From positions 11,906,501 through 11,970,500 of the forward strand of contig CM077599.1 of assembly GCA_039654915.1 (NCBI GenBank): a stretch of 64,000 nt of DNA, read 5' to 3'. Below are positions 30,456 to 44,960 of this stretch, one piece after another; positions within the stretch are counted from its first letter, which is position 1; the number at the start of each line of letters is the position of its first letter. This stretch comes from Aquilaria yunnanensis (taxonomy: Eukaryota > Streptophyta > Magnoliopsida > Malvales > Thymelaeaceae). The notes under the pieces were generated by a model. It had not been told where the DNA came from. It was given only the letters and a program-made list of their open reading frames with translations, and made no database searches. A program made the position numbers and the translations under genes.

Positions 30456-33400
30456 GAACTAAACACATTTTTAATTTCACTTACCATCGTTGAACAGAGT
30501 TGTAAATACAATTTCATTAAATTTTGGTATTATATATGTATATGATATAAGCCAAAAAATTTGATAACCAAAACTAAAAAACTCAAACTAACCCAAACCA
30601 TATTTCACCCCTGCTCAGCCTAAGGTCCTGTTACTCTGTTTCGCCCGCTAAACAATACTTTCTTTTGTCTTTTTGGTTAACAAAGTATATATCTGAAAGC
30701 CTTTATTCCTTTAAATTCCTTTTCTGTTATCGATAAAAGAACTGTTGCTTGTTTCTCAAGTTAACCGATCGAGTGAATTTAAGTTCCTTCCAAATCCAAA
30801 TTAATAGTAGCAAATTAAATGAGCGGTTTTGAGTTTTGTTCGAAATAGGTAATACTCTAACCGTTAAAAAAAATTTACAATTAACATATTTGTCCAGATT
30901 TCTACAATATCTCTACATAGAGATAGGTGAGAGTATTTGTGAGAAGGACAGTTCCAGACGAACTCTTCAAGCTAATCTATTGGCTCCATCGATTTTCGTT
31001 TCCAATACAGAAAGGGAGCTTGGAAAATTCTAGTGTCAAAACAACCTTTTTCCATTGCCGGGCACTAGTGCACTTCACCACACATTAGGTAATACTCTCA
31101 CCGTACATGATATTTAAATAAAAGAAAAGAAAGTTGGGGCGAGTTCATTTCCAAATAACTGAATTAATTGGTAGCATTAATGGCTTGCTCAACAGACAGT
31201 GAATAGGTAAGATGGACAAAGGGGCTATTGTTTGAAAAAATTACGAGGCTTGCCACTGAGATCTGAGCTGAACGACAACCAATGCCCCTCTCCGCCCTCT
31301 GACGACCAGCACCCCTCTCCAATCCCGGATTTGGTTCCGGTTACGGTGTTAGCAATGGAGGAGATTTCAAGTTCCAACTTAAGATCACAGCAACGAAGAA
31401 AGCTCCGAAGTGGTTGTTAGCGAAGATCCTCACTTTCTCTCTCCTCTGTCTCGACAGAATCTCTCCCCAGCGACCCCAACTCCCCAACCCGCTGTCCGGC
31501 AGCAGAGAATCTCTCCCCTTCCCGCTCTATGCTTCCCCTATTTCAACATCTCTGGCCCCTCTTCTCGTGGAAACCCGTCACCAACGTCCATATGACAAGG
31601 CGAACTGAATAATCTTGGGTGATGACGAATCCAAACTTGGGTGATGATGAACCTATGAAAATAACCAGATTCAAGTTCGAGAGAGGGCGGCAGAGCTTAA
31701 TCGATGGTGGATTCGTGATGTGTTTGAGCATGAAAGGGTAGAGAACAGATCTTGTATGCATGTAGGTGTAAATAAAACTAACTTTATGCCCTAATTTTGA
31801 ATACAATTTGCAGGTTCTCGTAACCTGTCTTCAACCCGCCCCAAACCTGCGAATAATTCCCCCATTAATACCATTAATTTTAATTGAACTACCCTTTGGT
31901 TTTTTCACAACAAAATGGGTTTTTGCTTGCTCGTTCACCGCACATGTATGATATTTAAATAATCCCGAGTTATTACCCCCATATATTCCCGCTTTAATTC
32001 TTTTTTCTTTTTAAAGTGAATTGAGCTCCATTTTTCATTAAGTAGATTAATGTTAAATTTTGCTTATTCGTAAAAACCAAATATATATAGATGGCTTTTC
32101 ATATATGTATAGTTGATTTGAAATTTGTCTCAGTCGGCGCGCGGCTTCCTTCTCTAGTTCTCTTCGGTGTTCTTCTCCTTCCCAGAACCCCTCGCAGTAC
32201 TAATGTTTCTCTTTAGCTCTCTGCTGACTATTCCTTCGTAATTTAATTTGTCCTTTTATTTTGAGAGTAGAGATTGTTCGTTCAAGTTGGCTTTGAATTG
32301 GAAATTTCCATGTTGGCTTTTCGCAATTCATCATGGCCAGCTGTGTATGTACAGATATGTATGTATATGTCTCATCAACTTTTAGACTAAATGAAAGTAT
32401 GTCTTTAATTCTTTCCACAAGAAAAGGTACGAAAATGATACGATACACACATATACGCTAGTGTAAGCGAAAGGTACCATCTTCTTTTATCTAAAATCTC
32501 TTTTTTGGCCCTAAACTATTTAAAACATGATTTTTTCTTTTTTTACTCCTAAATTAAAGTCAACCTCCAGATGCCCCTTACAACTAGTAATTTCATTTCT
32601 GGCTAATCCTTATGATGGGCTTCGACTGCCAATTTAATTACTGGCTAATAACTAAATTGAGTATATATGACGTCCAATGGACTTGAAAGGACTTGTGGAC
32701 CTGCGAGTAAAGACAATAGTTGGAAACCTCAGAGTCGGAGTTGTAAATGTAGGAAGCAGTAGAGTACTGAGAGTAGCTTTAAAGGATGGAAATGGTGTGG
32801 GAATGGCATACCTTACACTTAACAGTGTGTTTCCGTCCTTCCTATGTAGGCTCTAGTCTACTTCTCCGTTTATGGCATTGTATGCCATGATATTATGACG
32901 CCATCTTATTCCCCAGAATGAAGGATTTTCCAGTGATATTCTGATCTCTTTCCCGCTTTATAGAATAGAATTGTGCTGTTAGCAGCTTCCCGGCTTCTTT
33001 GGTCACCACTGGCCTGCTTGGGGTTCCCGTAGTTGGCCACATACAATGGTAATTGGCACTGCTGATGGGTGGAGCTTGTGTGGCTTTGGGCAAGAAATTA
33101 CAAAAAGCCTATTCCTTTTGGAGCGTCAGATGGCGTGAAATCCACAGCGTACTAACTACAACCCTCACACATCTGTCACTATGACAAACTATGAGTCAAA
33201 ATTTCCCAAAAACTAATAGGTTCAATTGCCCAAAAATGATACCATGAGTGTCCAATTTCCTAAAAACTAATTGCTTTTACGCAGGTTAGAGCAATTTTGT
33301 CAGTTGCCGTTCACAGATAGGTATATATTGTCGCTTGGCTATGATGACATCAAATTAGGCTGCTGTCACTTCTTTCCAGCATTCTCGAACTTGAGCAGCT

Positions 33401-34080
33401 CAATTTTTAACCTTTTACCCTGCCAGAAAAGCCTCTGCCTCGGAGGTTTCCGGCACGAGGAGAACCTCACTCAATGCCCTTTGTTAGGCTTGCCCAACCA
33501 ACCCTCTTTATCCATCTGGCAACTATTAGTAACCAGCCTTCTACAAGTCTCTTTGCTAATGAGAGACATCGAGAAAGAGTTTAGCAAGACATCGAGATGG
33601 AGACTCAAATCCATCAAATCAACCAATACAGGCTGCAATAAGTTATGGTGACTATCACAGTCCAGCCCAAACTTCAGTAATCCGAAAAGAAATTACTTCC
33701 TATGACAAACTGGCAATAAACAAGACAAGGGATCTTCTTACAAATAAAATAATTTGGCAGGACTCAAAATCCCAACAAGCAATGGGCGAAAGCAATAAAC
33801 ATCGCTTCTTAATTTAACAAAGTATTCTCAAGATTTTTGCCTGGTCAAAAAAACCTAGAATTGACCACACAAACCAAATTACTACCAAGTTCCATTACAA
33901 GCCACTTGCAGATAACACCGAATGCGCACTAACTCTCAATTCTTTCTCTCGCAATCAAGAAAAGCTTCACTTCTTAACCAACGAACAAAGCTCCAAAACC
34001 AACAAATTTGACTAACAGCATATGACAGAGACTCGAAGAAAAAGACCTTAACCTCCATATCTTCTTGAATGATAACAAAA
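30456..34080. other. Intergenic region next to actin, no supported gene
   Basis: About 3.6 kb. 30460-30565 resembles 3470-3590. The motif TCACCG(T/C)ACATGATATTTAAATAA recurs at about 31098 and 31938 and may bracket an inserted segment that holds C-rich low-complexity ORFs (31232-31608). A 126-codon ORF at 33271-33651 begins at TTG and has no recognisable domain. The region just before 34080 must contain the actin 3' UTR. Confidence 0.45.
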
Positions 34081-35910
<1,830 letters not shown>

Positions 35911-36820
35911 CTATTAGTGATCCTGAATGACAACAATATCAGAAACAGCAAACGGTAGTCCAAAACCTAGTCTATTAAGTTTGATTAGATTTGATACATT
36001 CAGCAGATAGGCAAACTAAACAGGTTAAAATAGAAGACTGTTAACTCTTTGATCCGCATTTGAATTTCAAAACCTTTACAACCCTCGGAGAGCAAATAAC
36101 ATAACCCTTTTATAGACCAATTAAGGCACTCTGTCTGTTCTCCCATAATTTCAGAAGCGATCTTAAGGGAAATGTGCTCAACAACTGATAACAGCATGAA
36201 CAAGTAGGTATACTGTATAGATCTTACTCCAGATTCATGTCACACGACTGTGGTTATCATCCCAAGTTAGGGTTCCATTTATCATCTGACAATGCTTTTC
36301 ACTTAGAGATTTTTACCTACTACGAACAACTCTTACTGATTCATCGAACTACTTGAGTCTGAATCTTGCAAACTATCCAACAAACTTCGAAATTTAGAAG
36401 CCCCATTATGCAGACAAGATTGTCGAGTTCTAGAGCATCTTACATGCGCGATCAAGTATCAAACAACCAAACTTTCTGAAGATCCATATCGGTAAAGAGA
36501 TCAGTTAGAAACTTGAGTTCCCATAAGCAATTTCAAAAGATTCAAACAGATCCGATGAACATCAGAGCACAAGATAATGAGCAAACTGTCTCACGGCGGT
36601 AATTTAAACCAAAATCCACTAGACCAAAGTGGATTTCACGCAGATCTAGATCCTTAAGCAGAAAGTTGATTAAACAAACGCGAACGATAAGCAAATCAAC
36701 AAGAAATCGGGAGAACGAAATCGAAAAGAGAAGCAGAAGTACCTTGCTCAAAGCTTCTGGTCGATTCAAGCGGAGGAAGGAGTCAACCAGGAAGAAGCAG
36801 CTGATGGCAGCAAGCAAAGA
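35911..36820 (-). other. ACT: Actin 5' leader exon and leader intron
   Basis: Plant actins carry an intron in the 5' UTR. Here a donor GAGCAAG/GTACTT at 36743/36742 pairs with an acceptor TCATTCAG at 35923, leaving a 12-nt leader remnant before the ATG and an intron of 820 nt (36742-35923). Leader introns of plant actins often raise expression. The first exon is about 36820-36743; the start site is estimated from the TATA box. Confidence 0.75.
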
Positions 36821-36848
36821 TGACAAGAGTACTGGTTACTTGGTTTTT

Positions 36849-36855
36849 TTATATA
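36849..36855 (-). promoter_or_regulatory. ACT: Actin TATA box
   Basis: TATATAA on the minus strand, about 105 nt upstream of the leader donor, so transcription would start near 36820. Confidence 0.6.
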
Positions 36856-37803
36856 GCAGAAATGAAAACGAAATGAAGACGAAATGACGCCTAAATTCAC
36901 ATTCTCTTTGCTGGTTGCTTTTTTCTGGTTTTGGACCTTTGGTTTTGGATGCTGATTGCTTGCTGGAGTGATGAGCCATGAGAGAGCGCCGAAGGACAGA
37001 AACGTCTTTTTATGGTATATCGATGCTACATTTCAGAAAATAAATCAAAGACAATTGCCTTAATAACGGCCTGTCTTGCTTGAGACTCGAGTGAGTATTT
37101 CGTTGTTTTGGGGCAAAAGGGCAATTTTATCATTAAAGTTGTATTTCTTTGCTATATTTCACCTTAATCTTTCATCTTCAACACCAAAGTCATCATTTCT
37201 AATTTATCTTTCTCAATCTATTAGAAATGGAAGGCTAGAGAAATGTACCGACAAATTCTTCTACCACGATTTCTCTTCAACTCACTCACACAATTATCGC
37301 AATCTCAGTCCCAACCACAGCAACCCAAACCTATGGATTTGCTCAACTTCAACTCTTGTAATTAATAGGCAATTGTCACTTCTCAACTGTAATTGTCAGA
37401 CAATTACTACTTGTCATATCTTGTGCATGATCTACTGTCATTGTACAACTCCCAACTTCATTTGCTCGTCCTAAATGTTGCCACTGTCACCAATGTTAAA
37501 ACTTAATGGCAAATATGTCTGTTTTGAAAACATTAATGATAAATATACCACATATTGTCTGACATGATTGTCAAAATGTCCAATTTACTCCCACCTTGAC
37601 AGAATTTTCTTTTTAGTAACAAAATATTCCCATTGTTAATTACCATAATGATAAATATTCCTCTATTCCAAAATATTGATGACAAATATGCTTATTTAAA
37701 AAATGTTATTGGCAAATTTCTCCAGAAAAATGCTTTAATGAAAAAATTACTCTCCATCCTATATTTTAATGGTAAATTTGTCCTTTTTGCCGTTGTTTTG
37801 GCT
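36856..37803. other. Actin upstream region, no supported gene
   Basis: Presumed promoter region of actin on the minus strand, followed by AT-rich sequence with short degenerate repeats (AATGATAAATAT, AATGGCAAATTTG) at 37490-37790. A 132-codon ORF at 37076-37474 starts at TTG and lacks any domain. Confidence 0.5.
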
Positions 37804-37812
37804 TTAAATAAT

Positions 37813-38723
37813 GGCCAAAATGCGCATATGGTCCCTTAACTTGGCTAACTCTAACGAGTTAGTCCTTTACCTTTGACTCATTGCATATTAGTCCCTTAAC
37901 TCAAAAAAAATTTGGGAGTTAGTCCAAATTGGATAGAAGGCTTATGTGCTACTAATGTGGCGTGACTGGGTTATATGTGTTGCCGATGTGGCATGGGGCT
38001 TAGGAGGCTTTGCTAAGCTAGGTTGGGTGAGAAATAAAGGGAAAAAAAAGCTTCACCCAAAAAATCGATTGCCAATTTGCCATCGACGCCACAGAAATCC
38101 AATGCCCATATCCAACCTCACCCATTCGCCACCCTCAACACTCTTGTACCCATCGATTTCCAACACCTTCAACGCTTTCTTGCCCTTCTCCTACAAACCC
38201 CCTACTTCCCTTCGCTGTCGGTTTTGCCTTTCCTACCATCGCGTCGATCTCGTCTCCTGCCTCCCATCAGTCTCACATCTCCTTAATCGTCAAATCTCCT
38301 ATCTTTTATCAGTCTCGCATCTCCCAATTTGCGAATCGCCGGCCTCTGCTAAATTGATTCTTGCCGAATTGCCACCCTCTGCCAATTCATGCCTCCATCG
38401 CACTACATCTGTCATTGATTTCTGGTTTCTTGCTTAATGACTTCAATGTGGTGGAGCTTGAATCGTCGAACTCAAATGCCTCCACCATCATCGCCAACTC
38501 TATTCGTTTTTAATCCTCCTATTCACTAACATATGGCATTAAGTCAAACTCTCGCTGAGTTGGACGCCTTTCAGTAGAAGATGGAGTAACTTATTTAGTT
38601 TAACAAATTTTATGAACTAAAACACTAAATTTGGAAAGTTAGAGGACTAAGTCGCAGTGAGTTAAACAAAAAGGACTAACTTGCTCAAGTTTGTCAAGTT
38701 GCAGACTATATGCACATTTGGCC
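37813..38723. mobile_element. Mutator-like non-autonomous element, 911 bp
   Basis: Long terminal inverted repeats starting GGCCAAAATGCGCATATGGT (left) and GGCCAAATGTGCATATAGTC (reverse complement of the right end), with imperfect pairing for over 100 bp. A perfect 9-bp target duplication TTAAATAAT lies at 37804-37812 and 38724-38732, diagnostic of Mutator-like elements. An internal 163-codon ORF (37946-38437) is Pro/Ser-rich, without a domain, and probably spurious. Confidence 0.85.
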
Positions 38724-38732
38724 TTAAATAAT

Positions 38733-38993
38733 CTAATCGCTTTTTAATTTTCATAAAATATATTTAAATTATCCGAGTTATATATTAAAATTGATTTGAA
38801 CAATTTAAATTACATTTTAATTTATTTAGTTTGGTTTATTCAGTTCTTCCTTATAAAACTTAGGCACACTATAAATAAATAAATATTAAAAATTTTATCT
38901 TTTATACTCAAAATTAAAGAATGGTAAATAATATATAATCTAAATTTAGTGAGACATAGTTTTATATATGAAAAGTCCATATAGATAATGATA
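38733..38993. other. Short AT-rich spacer between two Mutator-like elements
   Basis: No feature seen. Confidence 0.5.
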
Positions 38994-39002
38994 AAATATT
39001 TA

Positions 39003-40211
39003 GAAAATTATCAAAAATCCCCTAAAATTTGCTCAAACCTACAATTTTGTCTCCACTGTTTCAAATACTTACATTTGCATCTCTCCAACATTCACACCGT
39101 TAATGGCCGTTATTACAGAAAATAAGAAATGATTGACTTTGCCCTCCTTGCTTTCTTTCTCTGAAACTTTGCACCCTTAGTTTCTAATTATCTTAATTGC
39201 ACTCCTCCATCCTCTCCATCTCCTCCCTGCCACCTTCTGCGATTCCTCTTCCTACCTTTCTATCTGCTCCCAGGTCCCATCTTCTTCACCCTCACCTCCA
39301 TTTTGTCCTTCACCCTCGCCTTCATCTATTACGACCCATAGCCTCTATCGACCATTTGTTCGATCCGTTGAATCCGGTGTCTATCGTCGATGGCGGACGG
39401 GTTGAGAGATGGGTAGAGGACCTGGCGGTGCACATCTCCCTCCTTCCCCCATGGTCTCACTCTCTCCCTCCTCTCAATTTTCGCTCTCTTCACCAAAATC
39501 ATTGACAAGAACTCCTAAATCACACATAAATTGGTGCCCTTAAACAGACCCATGAGACAGAAAAGTCGCGCACCTTAGCGATGCCGAGTAATTTATCACC
39601 GGCAAGCCACAAACACAGGCACCAGTAAATCACCATAGGTACTAAATTCAAGTCTGCTGCTGACACGTTCTTGACTGACATCTTCAATCTGTTGTCTGCC
39701 ATATCCGCCCTTGACTCAGTTGTTCATCCCCTCAAAGCCTTCGCCAAGGACAGGGCTCACAATAGAGCAATGAGTCGAGGTCAGTCAACCATCAGGAATC
39801 GGTACAGACGGTGTCAATTAGAGAGAGGTAAGAGGAACCAAGAGAATGGAAGCAAGGAGGGATGAGGGACCGAGAATCGAAAAAGAGGGAGAATAGACCG
39901 GAGGTGCGCAGTGTTACTTACAGCAAGAGGGAATAACAGTTACAGATGAGGTGGAAAAAGAGAAGGATGGGCGAAGGAGAGAAGCAAGAGAGTGAAGAAG
40001 GGAAAAAAATGTCTTTAGACTTTAACGCAAAACTTAGGGAACAAAGTTTTGAAGGAAGAAGGCTTCAAGGGCAAAGTCAGGTAGTTTTTATTTTTATGTA
40101 ATGGTGGCTGAACGGAGTTAACCTGTTCAGTGGACAAATGTAGGGATTTGAAACAATTAGAACAAAAGTGTATGTTAGCCTATACCTCTAGTGATTTTTA
40201 GTAAATTTCCT
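39003..40211. mobile_element. Mutator-like non-autonomous element, about 1.2 kb
   Basis: Terminal inverted repeats of about 110 bp: the left AAAATTATCAAAAATCCCCT... matches the reverse complement of the right end, AGGAAATTTACTAAAAATC.... Shared internal landmarks include TGTTTCAAAT(A/C)C and ACATTTG. A 9-bp target duplication AAATATTTA is at 38994-39002 and 40212-40220. Internal low-complexity ORFs (39197-39505, 39671-39865) are not supported as genes. Confidence 0.75.
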
Positions 40212-40220
40212 AAATATTTA

Positions 40221-43200
40221 TTATTATTTGGTTTCAAGTGTATGATACAATAACTGATCCGATAACCATACATAAAATTTGGTCATAGTCCAAACTGACT
40301 GAACTAGTAAAGCAGCCAAACAATTTTACCAGAATATAATCGGTCTTTTGATTTTTTTCATTTTTCCCAAATAATGTTGACCCTTATTTGAGACCTTTTC
40401 TTGTAATTTGATAGGACTCAATGCATTTATCATCCCTAACTTAGAATTGCTGTCCAATTTTGGTTTTGAACTTTGAAAATATGCCAATTTGGTGTCAGTC
40501 TTTTACACTTATAATATAAGTGGAATTAGCTTATTTTTGGCAAATAGAAAGCACACCAATGATACAGTATTGGCATAATTAACTCATTTCTAGCACTCAT
40601 TTGATTGTTAGTTAACTAACAATATTAGTATTTCCAAGCTAGAGATAAGAGGTGATGGATAATAATGATGACCCCAACCCCATTGTTGAGTGTTGTTGTC
40701 AGAAACGCTAGCTTCTTCCATATCTCTTATTTGTTGATTTTTTTTTTCTTCTCTCATTTTCTGTCTCTTTCTTTGTCTTATTTTGATCCCTTTGTTTTTT
40801 TGTTTTTTTTTTCCAATTTTTAGGGTTTTACTTTATCTGTAGTTTTGTTTGATTTTTTCTTACTCTCTATCAGTTGTCCACTTTGGTTTACTAATATGTC
40901 TTTTTTAGTTCCTAATTTCTATCTAGACCTAATATCTTAGTCATGGTAATTCATTTGGGATTTTCTTTCTTATCAATACTCTAAGGGTTAAGAGTTCTCT
41001 TATTGTCCTTTTATTTTTGTAGATTTTTTACCTCAACTTCTTATCTTGTCTTTTTACTCTACTTGCGTTTTAGTCTTTGTTCAATCTGTGGTGTCATTAT
41101 TGTCTTTTCTCTCTCCTTGGTTATCTCTTTGTATGGATTTTCTATTGTGGTGTTGTAACCCTTCTTTCGCTTCTTAGGTTGCAACCTTTTTTCACTTCCT
41201 GGCTTAGATTTTTTGTTCATCTTTGCTGTAGAAAATGGCAAAACTAACAATTGGCTATTCCATGAGGAAGGGTAAATCAATTTCCTCTAATTTGTGTCAT
41301 AAGCAACACAAAGGGAAAAAACCATAATTGGATCATTTGGATCAATTTCTTCATGGAAATTATTCAACAGACTTTTTTTTGCTTGAGAATAGCTTTTCAG
41401 TGTGGGATTTGGTCAGCAATAAGGATGGTAATGAGGGAATTTTATTTTATATGTTTATGATGAAATTGAAAAATTCTAATGAGGCTTGTCTTGAATAATG
41501 GACTTGTCAAAACAAAATTAGCGGTCCTAGGTTTGGATTTTCACCTACTTTCCATGATGTTGTGATGGTAGTCTCAAAGAAGTTTTTCCATCAAATATTT
41601 CAACTGTCTAGACACTGGTCTAGTAAATGTAGACCTTCAAATTTAGAAGGTGAAATCATGCAATTAAAACCCTAAATTACATAATTTCAACATAATCATG
41701 TTATGAAAGCTAAAGATGCCCATAAGCAATAAGTTAAACTTCAAAATGCTCTTACTTCAATTAAAGAACTAGAAAGCCAAACATTGCAGCTTTTTCAAGA
41801 CATAAACATAGCAAAGGAGGAGCATATGGTTCATATCAAAACTGCTAAATCCATTTTGCTTGATAGAAGAAGGATTCAGAATGGATTTGGATAAACTTAT
41901 AGATCTCAAAAATTTTTCAAAAATGCTAAGAGAAAAACTTCTAATATTGTTGATCTTGTGAAGGTTTGTCCCTATCCAAGGCAAAGAAGCCAACATCATA
42001 CGCAAATTGAAATTGTCCAAGAAACCTAAACCAATCTCTTGCACAGGTCATGATAGCTCCTTTAAAGCTATCAAGAGAACTTGAGTTATATTACCATCTA
42101 CTCCACATGATTCATCTTGCATGCTTGAGGTGTTGGAAGTAAAATGAGTGTACTAAAATATACCAGATTCTTAGCAAAGAAACATTAAATTCATAGAATA
42201 GATACTGTTCCTTCCAATGTGACGACATCAGAGTCTCAATCGATCAAGGATAAGATATTCAAACCATTCATACTTCTCAATGGCAGTATTAAACTCTTAT
42301 CAGTTTTAAAGGTCCATGATTTGATCTTGTTTCCACCTAGATGACTATTTAATGAACAAAAAAAATAGACTACTTCACGTAGCTTGTATTTTTTTTCTTT
42401 TCTCCCACTATCTTTTATTTTAATCCTGCGTATCGAAAAAAAAAAAAGAACTAACAGTATTAGTCTTTTAGCTTTTCCTTATTGGGCAATTAGCCTTTTC
42501 TATTTGTAGCATTGTGCTAGAAATTGGCTGCAACACTTAGGTGGTTTTCATCTTCCTTTTTCTTTTTTTGCATCTAAGTTTTGATTCCACCATTTTCCAG
42601 GCTATAAGTGGTACGATTTGGTTTTATCGTGCAATAATCAGGTTTAGTTCAGAGCTAGTATTTTGCCAAAAATGTCTCATCGTTCACAAGATTCTTTTTA
42701 GTCCCTAGTCTCCCTTAAGAGTCATAAAATTTTGATTTTTAGTTCATTTAATCACTAGTTGTATTGGGAAGTCATTCCTACGGGTATTCTTTTTTATGCT
42801 TTTACGCTTATTTTCATGTTAGGCTCTATATTATTTTTTTCAAATTCTTTCATATTGCCTTTCAATGTACTCCAAACTTGTTTGATTCTGTTTTTTGGGG
42901 GGGACTTTTCTTGGACCTACTGAAAGTGATCATATAAGATGGTAATTATGTATATTTTTGCTGAGAACACAAATGTAATGCATCAAACCCTTTGAATATT
43001 TTGTTAGAACTATTATGTCAATATCGAGAACATATTACGTAACAATGAGATTGAATTAAAGGCTGAAGATTGGGCCTTTATGGGACAATTTTGATGATGA
43101 ATTTGATGAACCTTTTGAATTGGATAGAGAGTGGAGGAGTAGGCATGATCAATTCCACACAGTGAATAGCTTCATGTTCTTAAGTTGGTTTGATATTTTA

Positions 43201-44296
43201 TTTTATAGTAGTAACCTTTATGTGAAAGATGAATGTTATATGATCCTGTATTGATTCATTGGCTAATAAACTTAAACGAGGTCACCTTAAAGGTGTTACT
43301 ATATAAGGGAACAGATTAAGTAAAAATCAGTTTATTTTGTGTGATCTCTGACCTATTTGACCATTTTAAGTTGCTTGATGCTATTATAGGTTTTGATATT
43401 TTTCATTCTTTTTATTGATTTTGTGTAACTTGTTTAGTGCACCAAAGTGTCAGCTAAGTGAATTGAGAAAGGGTTTATTTGAAACATAAGACAACAAAAA
43501 CAAGTTTCTTAAGTTGTATACTTACCAGTTCTTTATCAGTAATAAATACACTCAAGTTGTTTCATAAGGATCTAACAACAAAGGAAGTTTTGGGAAAAAG
43601 TGAGCCAGCTGAGACAAGTGCTGCTTAGGAAGGACACAGGTCGAGCAGTGGACAAATGAGAAGGTACTTTAAGGAGCTTCAAACACTTCTCCTTGAATCA
43701 CTAAAAATGAAAATAAGATTTGATTAGAGAATAATTTGTATGCAGGATATATACAAATTATGCTTGTTTCTCCGATGTAAATATAAACCCTAATATTATT
43801 AGAAGTAGGTCTTATAGAATTTTGTTTGATGAAAACATATCTTATTTTTGTAATTTTGATACTGTTGGATTCTAAGAGTTTGAATGCCTAGTATTATGAG
43901 ATACAGGTTCGCTAGAATTTTAGTTTCATCAAGAATGTCATTGCTAACTCCTCTAGTTGATAAAATTTTGCTTCCAGTACACTATTGGTCTCCTAAATTT
44001 TACTTCCAATAAGCTACCTTGAGAAGGTTCTTACTGTTTTCAAGGATTGTCACTTGTAACTAATTGGAAGGCTTCTTATTACAATTACAAATTTATACAT
44101 TAAAGACTATCAACCATGGAGAAAATGAACCCTTTTATTAACTACTATGTCAATCAAAATACCTAAAGTGGATCAAGTACAAAATGCATAGTATACAGTT
44201 TTTGCTTTTAACAAGTGCATATTAATAAGTTCCCTACAATTGTTTTATGGTTAAATAATGATGACAAGCAACTATTGCCAGCTAATGATTGCAATA
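40221..44296. other. Intergenic, one decayed coiled-coil-like coding trace
   Basis: T-rich sequence to about 41200. Plus-strand frames at about 41640-42060 contain helical, charged fragments (LQNALTSIKELESQTLQLF then QDINIAKEEHMVHIKTAKS) interrupted by stops. This looks like an old coding trace of unknown family, possibly a retroelement. Nothing recognisable between 42100 and 44296. Confidence 0.4.
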
Positions 44297-44960
44297 ATGC
44301 TCTCCCCACATCTTTAGTTATATGTCCATTGATAAAAAATTACATGTTCGATGAAGGTTGAATTGTAAGGTAATGTGAGATGTTCATTGTTAATTTGAAC
44401 AGCTCTATGATGATATCATTCTTAAGATACACCAACAGATGGACAAAATATCTGTTATTTGCACAGCAAATAACAAAGTGACCTGTGTCAACTATTGCCA
44501 CTGTACTGAAGTTATTTATGCTAGACTTGGCGGAAGAACTTAGCAAGGTGATTCTTTTTTACCTGATACACTGCAAGAAAGAGGAGTTTTTGCAATGACC
44601 AATTGTGACAATGAAAAGCGAGTGTTCTCTCCACTTCTTTAGTTATATGTCCATTGATAAAAAGATTACATATTCGATGAAGGTTGAATTGCAAGGCAAT
44701 GTGAGATGTTCATTGCTTTGTAATCTGTACTTTTCTTCTGCTAATTTGAACATCTATATGAAGATACACTAACAGATGGATAAAACATCTGTTGTCTGCA
44801 CAATAAACAATAAAGTGACTTTTGTCAACTGTTGCCACTATACTGGAGCTATTTGTGCTAGACTTGGCTGAAGAACTTGGCAATATGATTCTTTTTAACC
44901 TAATGCATTGCAAGATGGGGGAGTTTTTGTGATAACCAATTGCGACGATGAAAAGCGAGG
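44297..44960. repeat. 325-bp direct tandem duplication
   Basis: Copies at about 44297-44621 and 44622-44960 share TCTTTAGTTATATGTCCATT, ATTCGATGAAGGTTGAATTG and TGTCAACT(A/G)TTGCCACT. Both minus-strand frames read (H)FV/IxxCAxNRxFxHLLVYL, which faintly resembles the region before the YVDD motif of copia reverse transcriptase. Each copy ends with CACTGCAAGAAAGAGG or CATTGCAAGATGGGGG, resembling a CACTA-type terminus. Confidence 0.6.

Noticed and set aside
33271..33651. 126-codon ORF upstream of the actin 3' end
   Set aside because: Begins at TTG, no recognisable family, no support from flanking splice or promoter signals strong enough to call.
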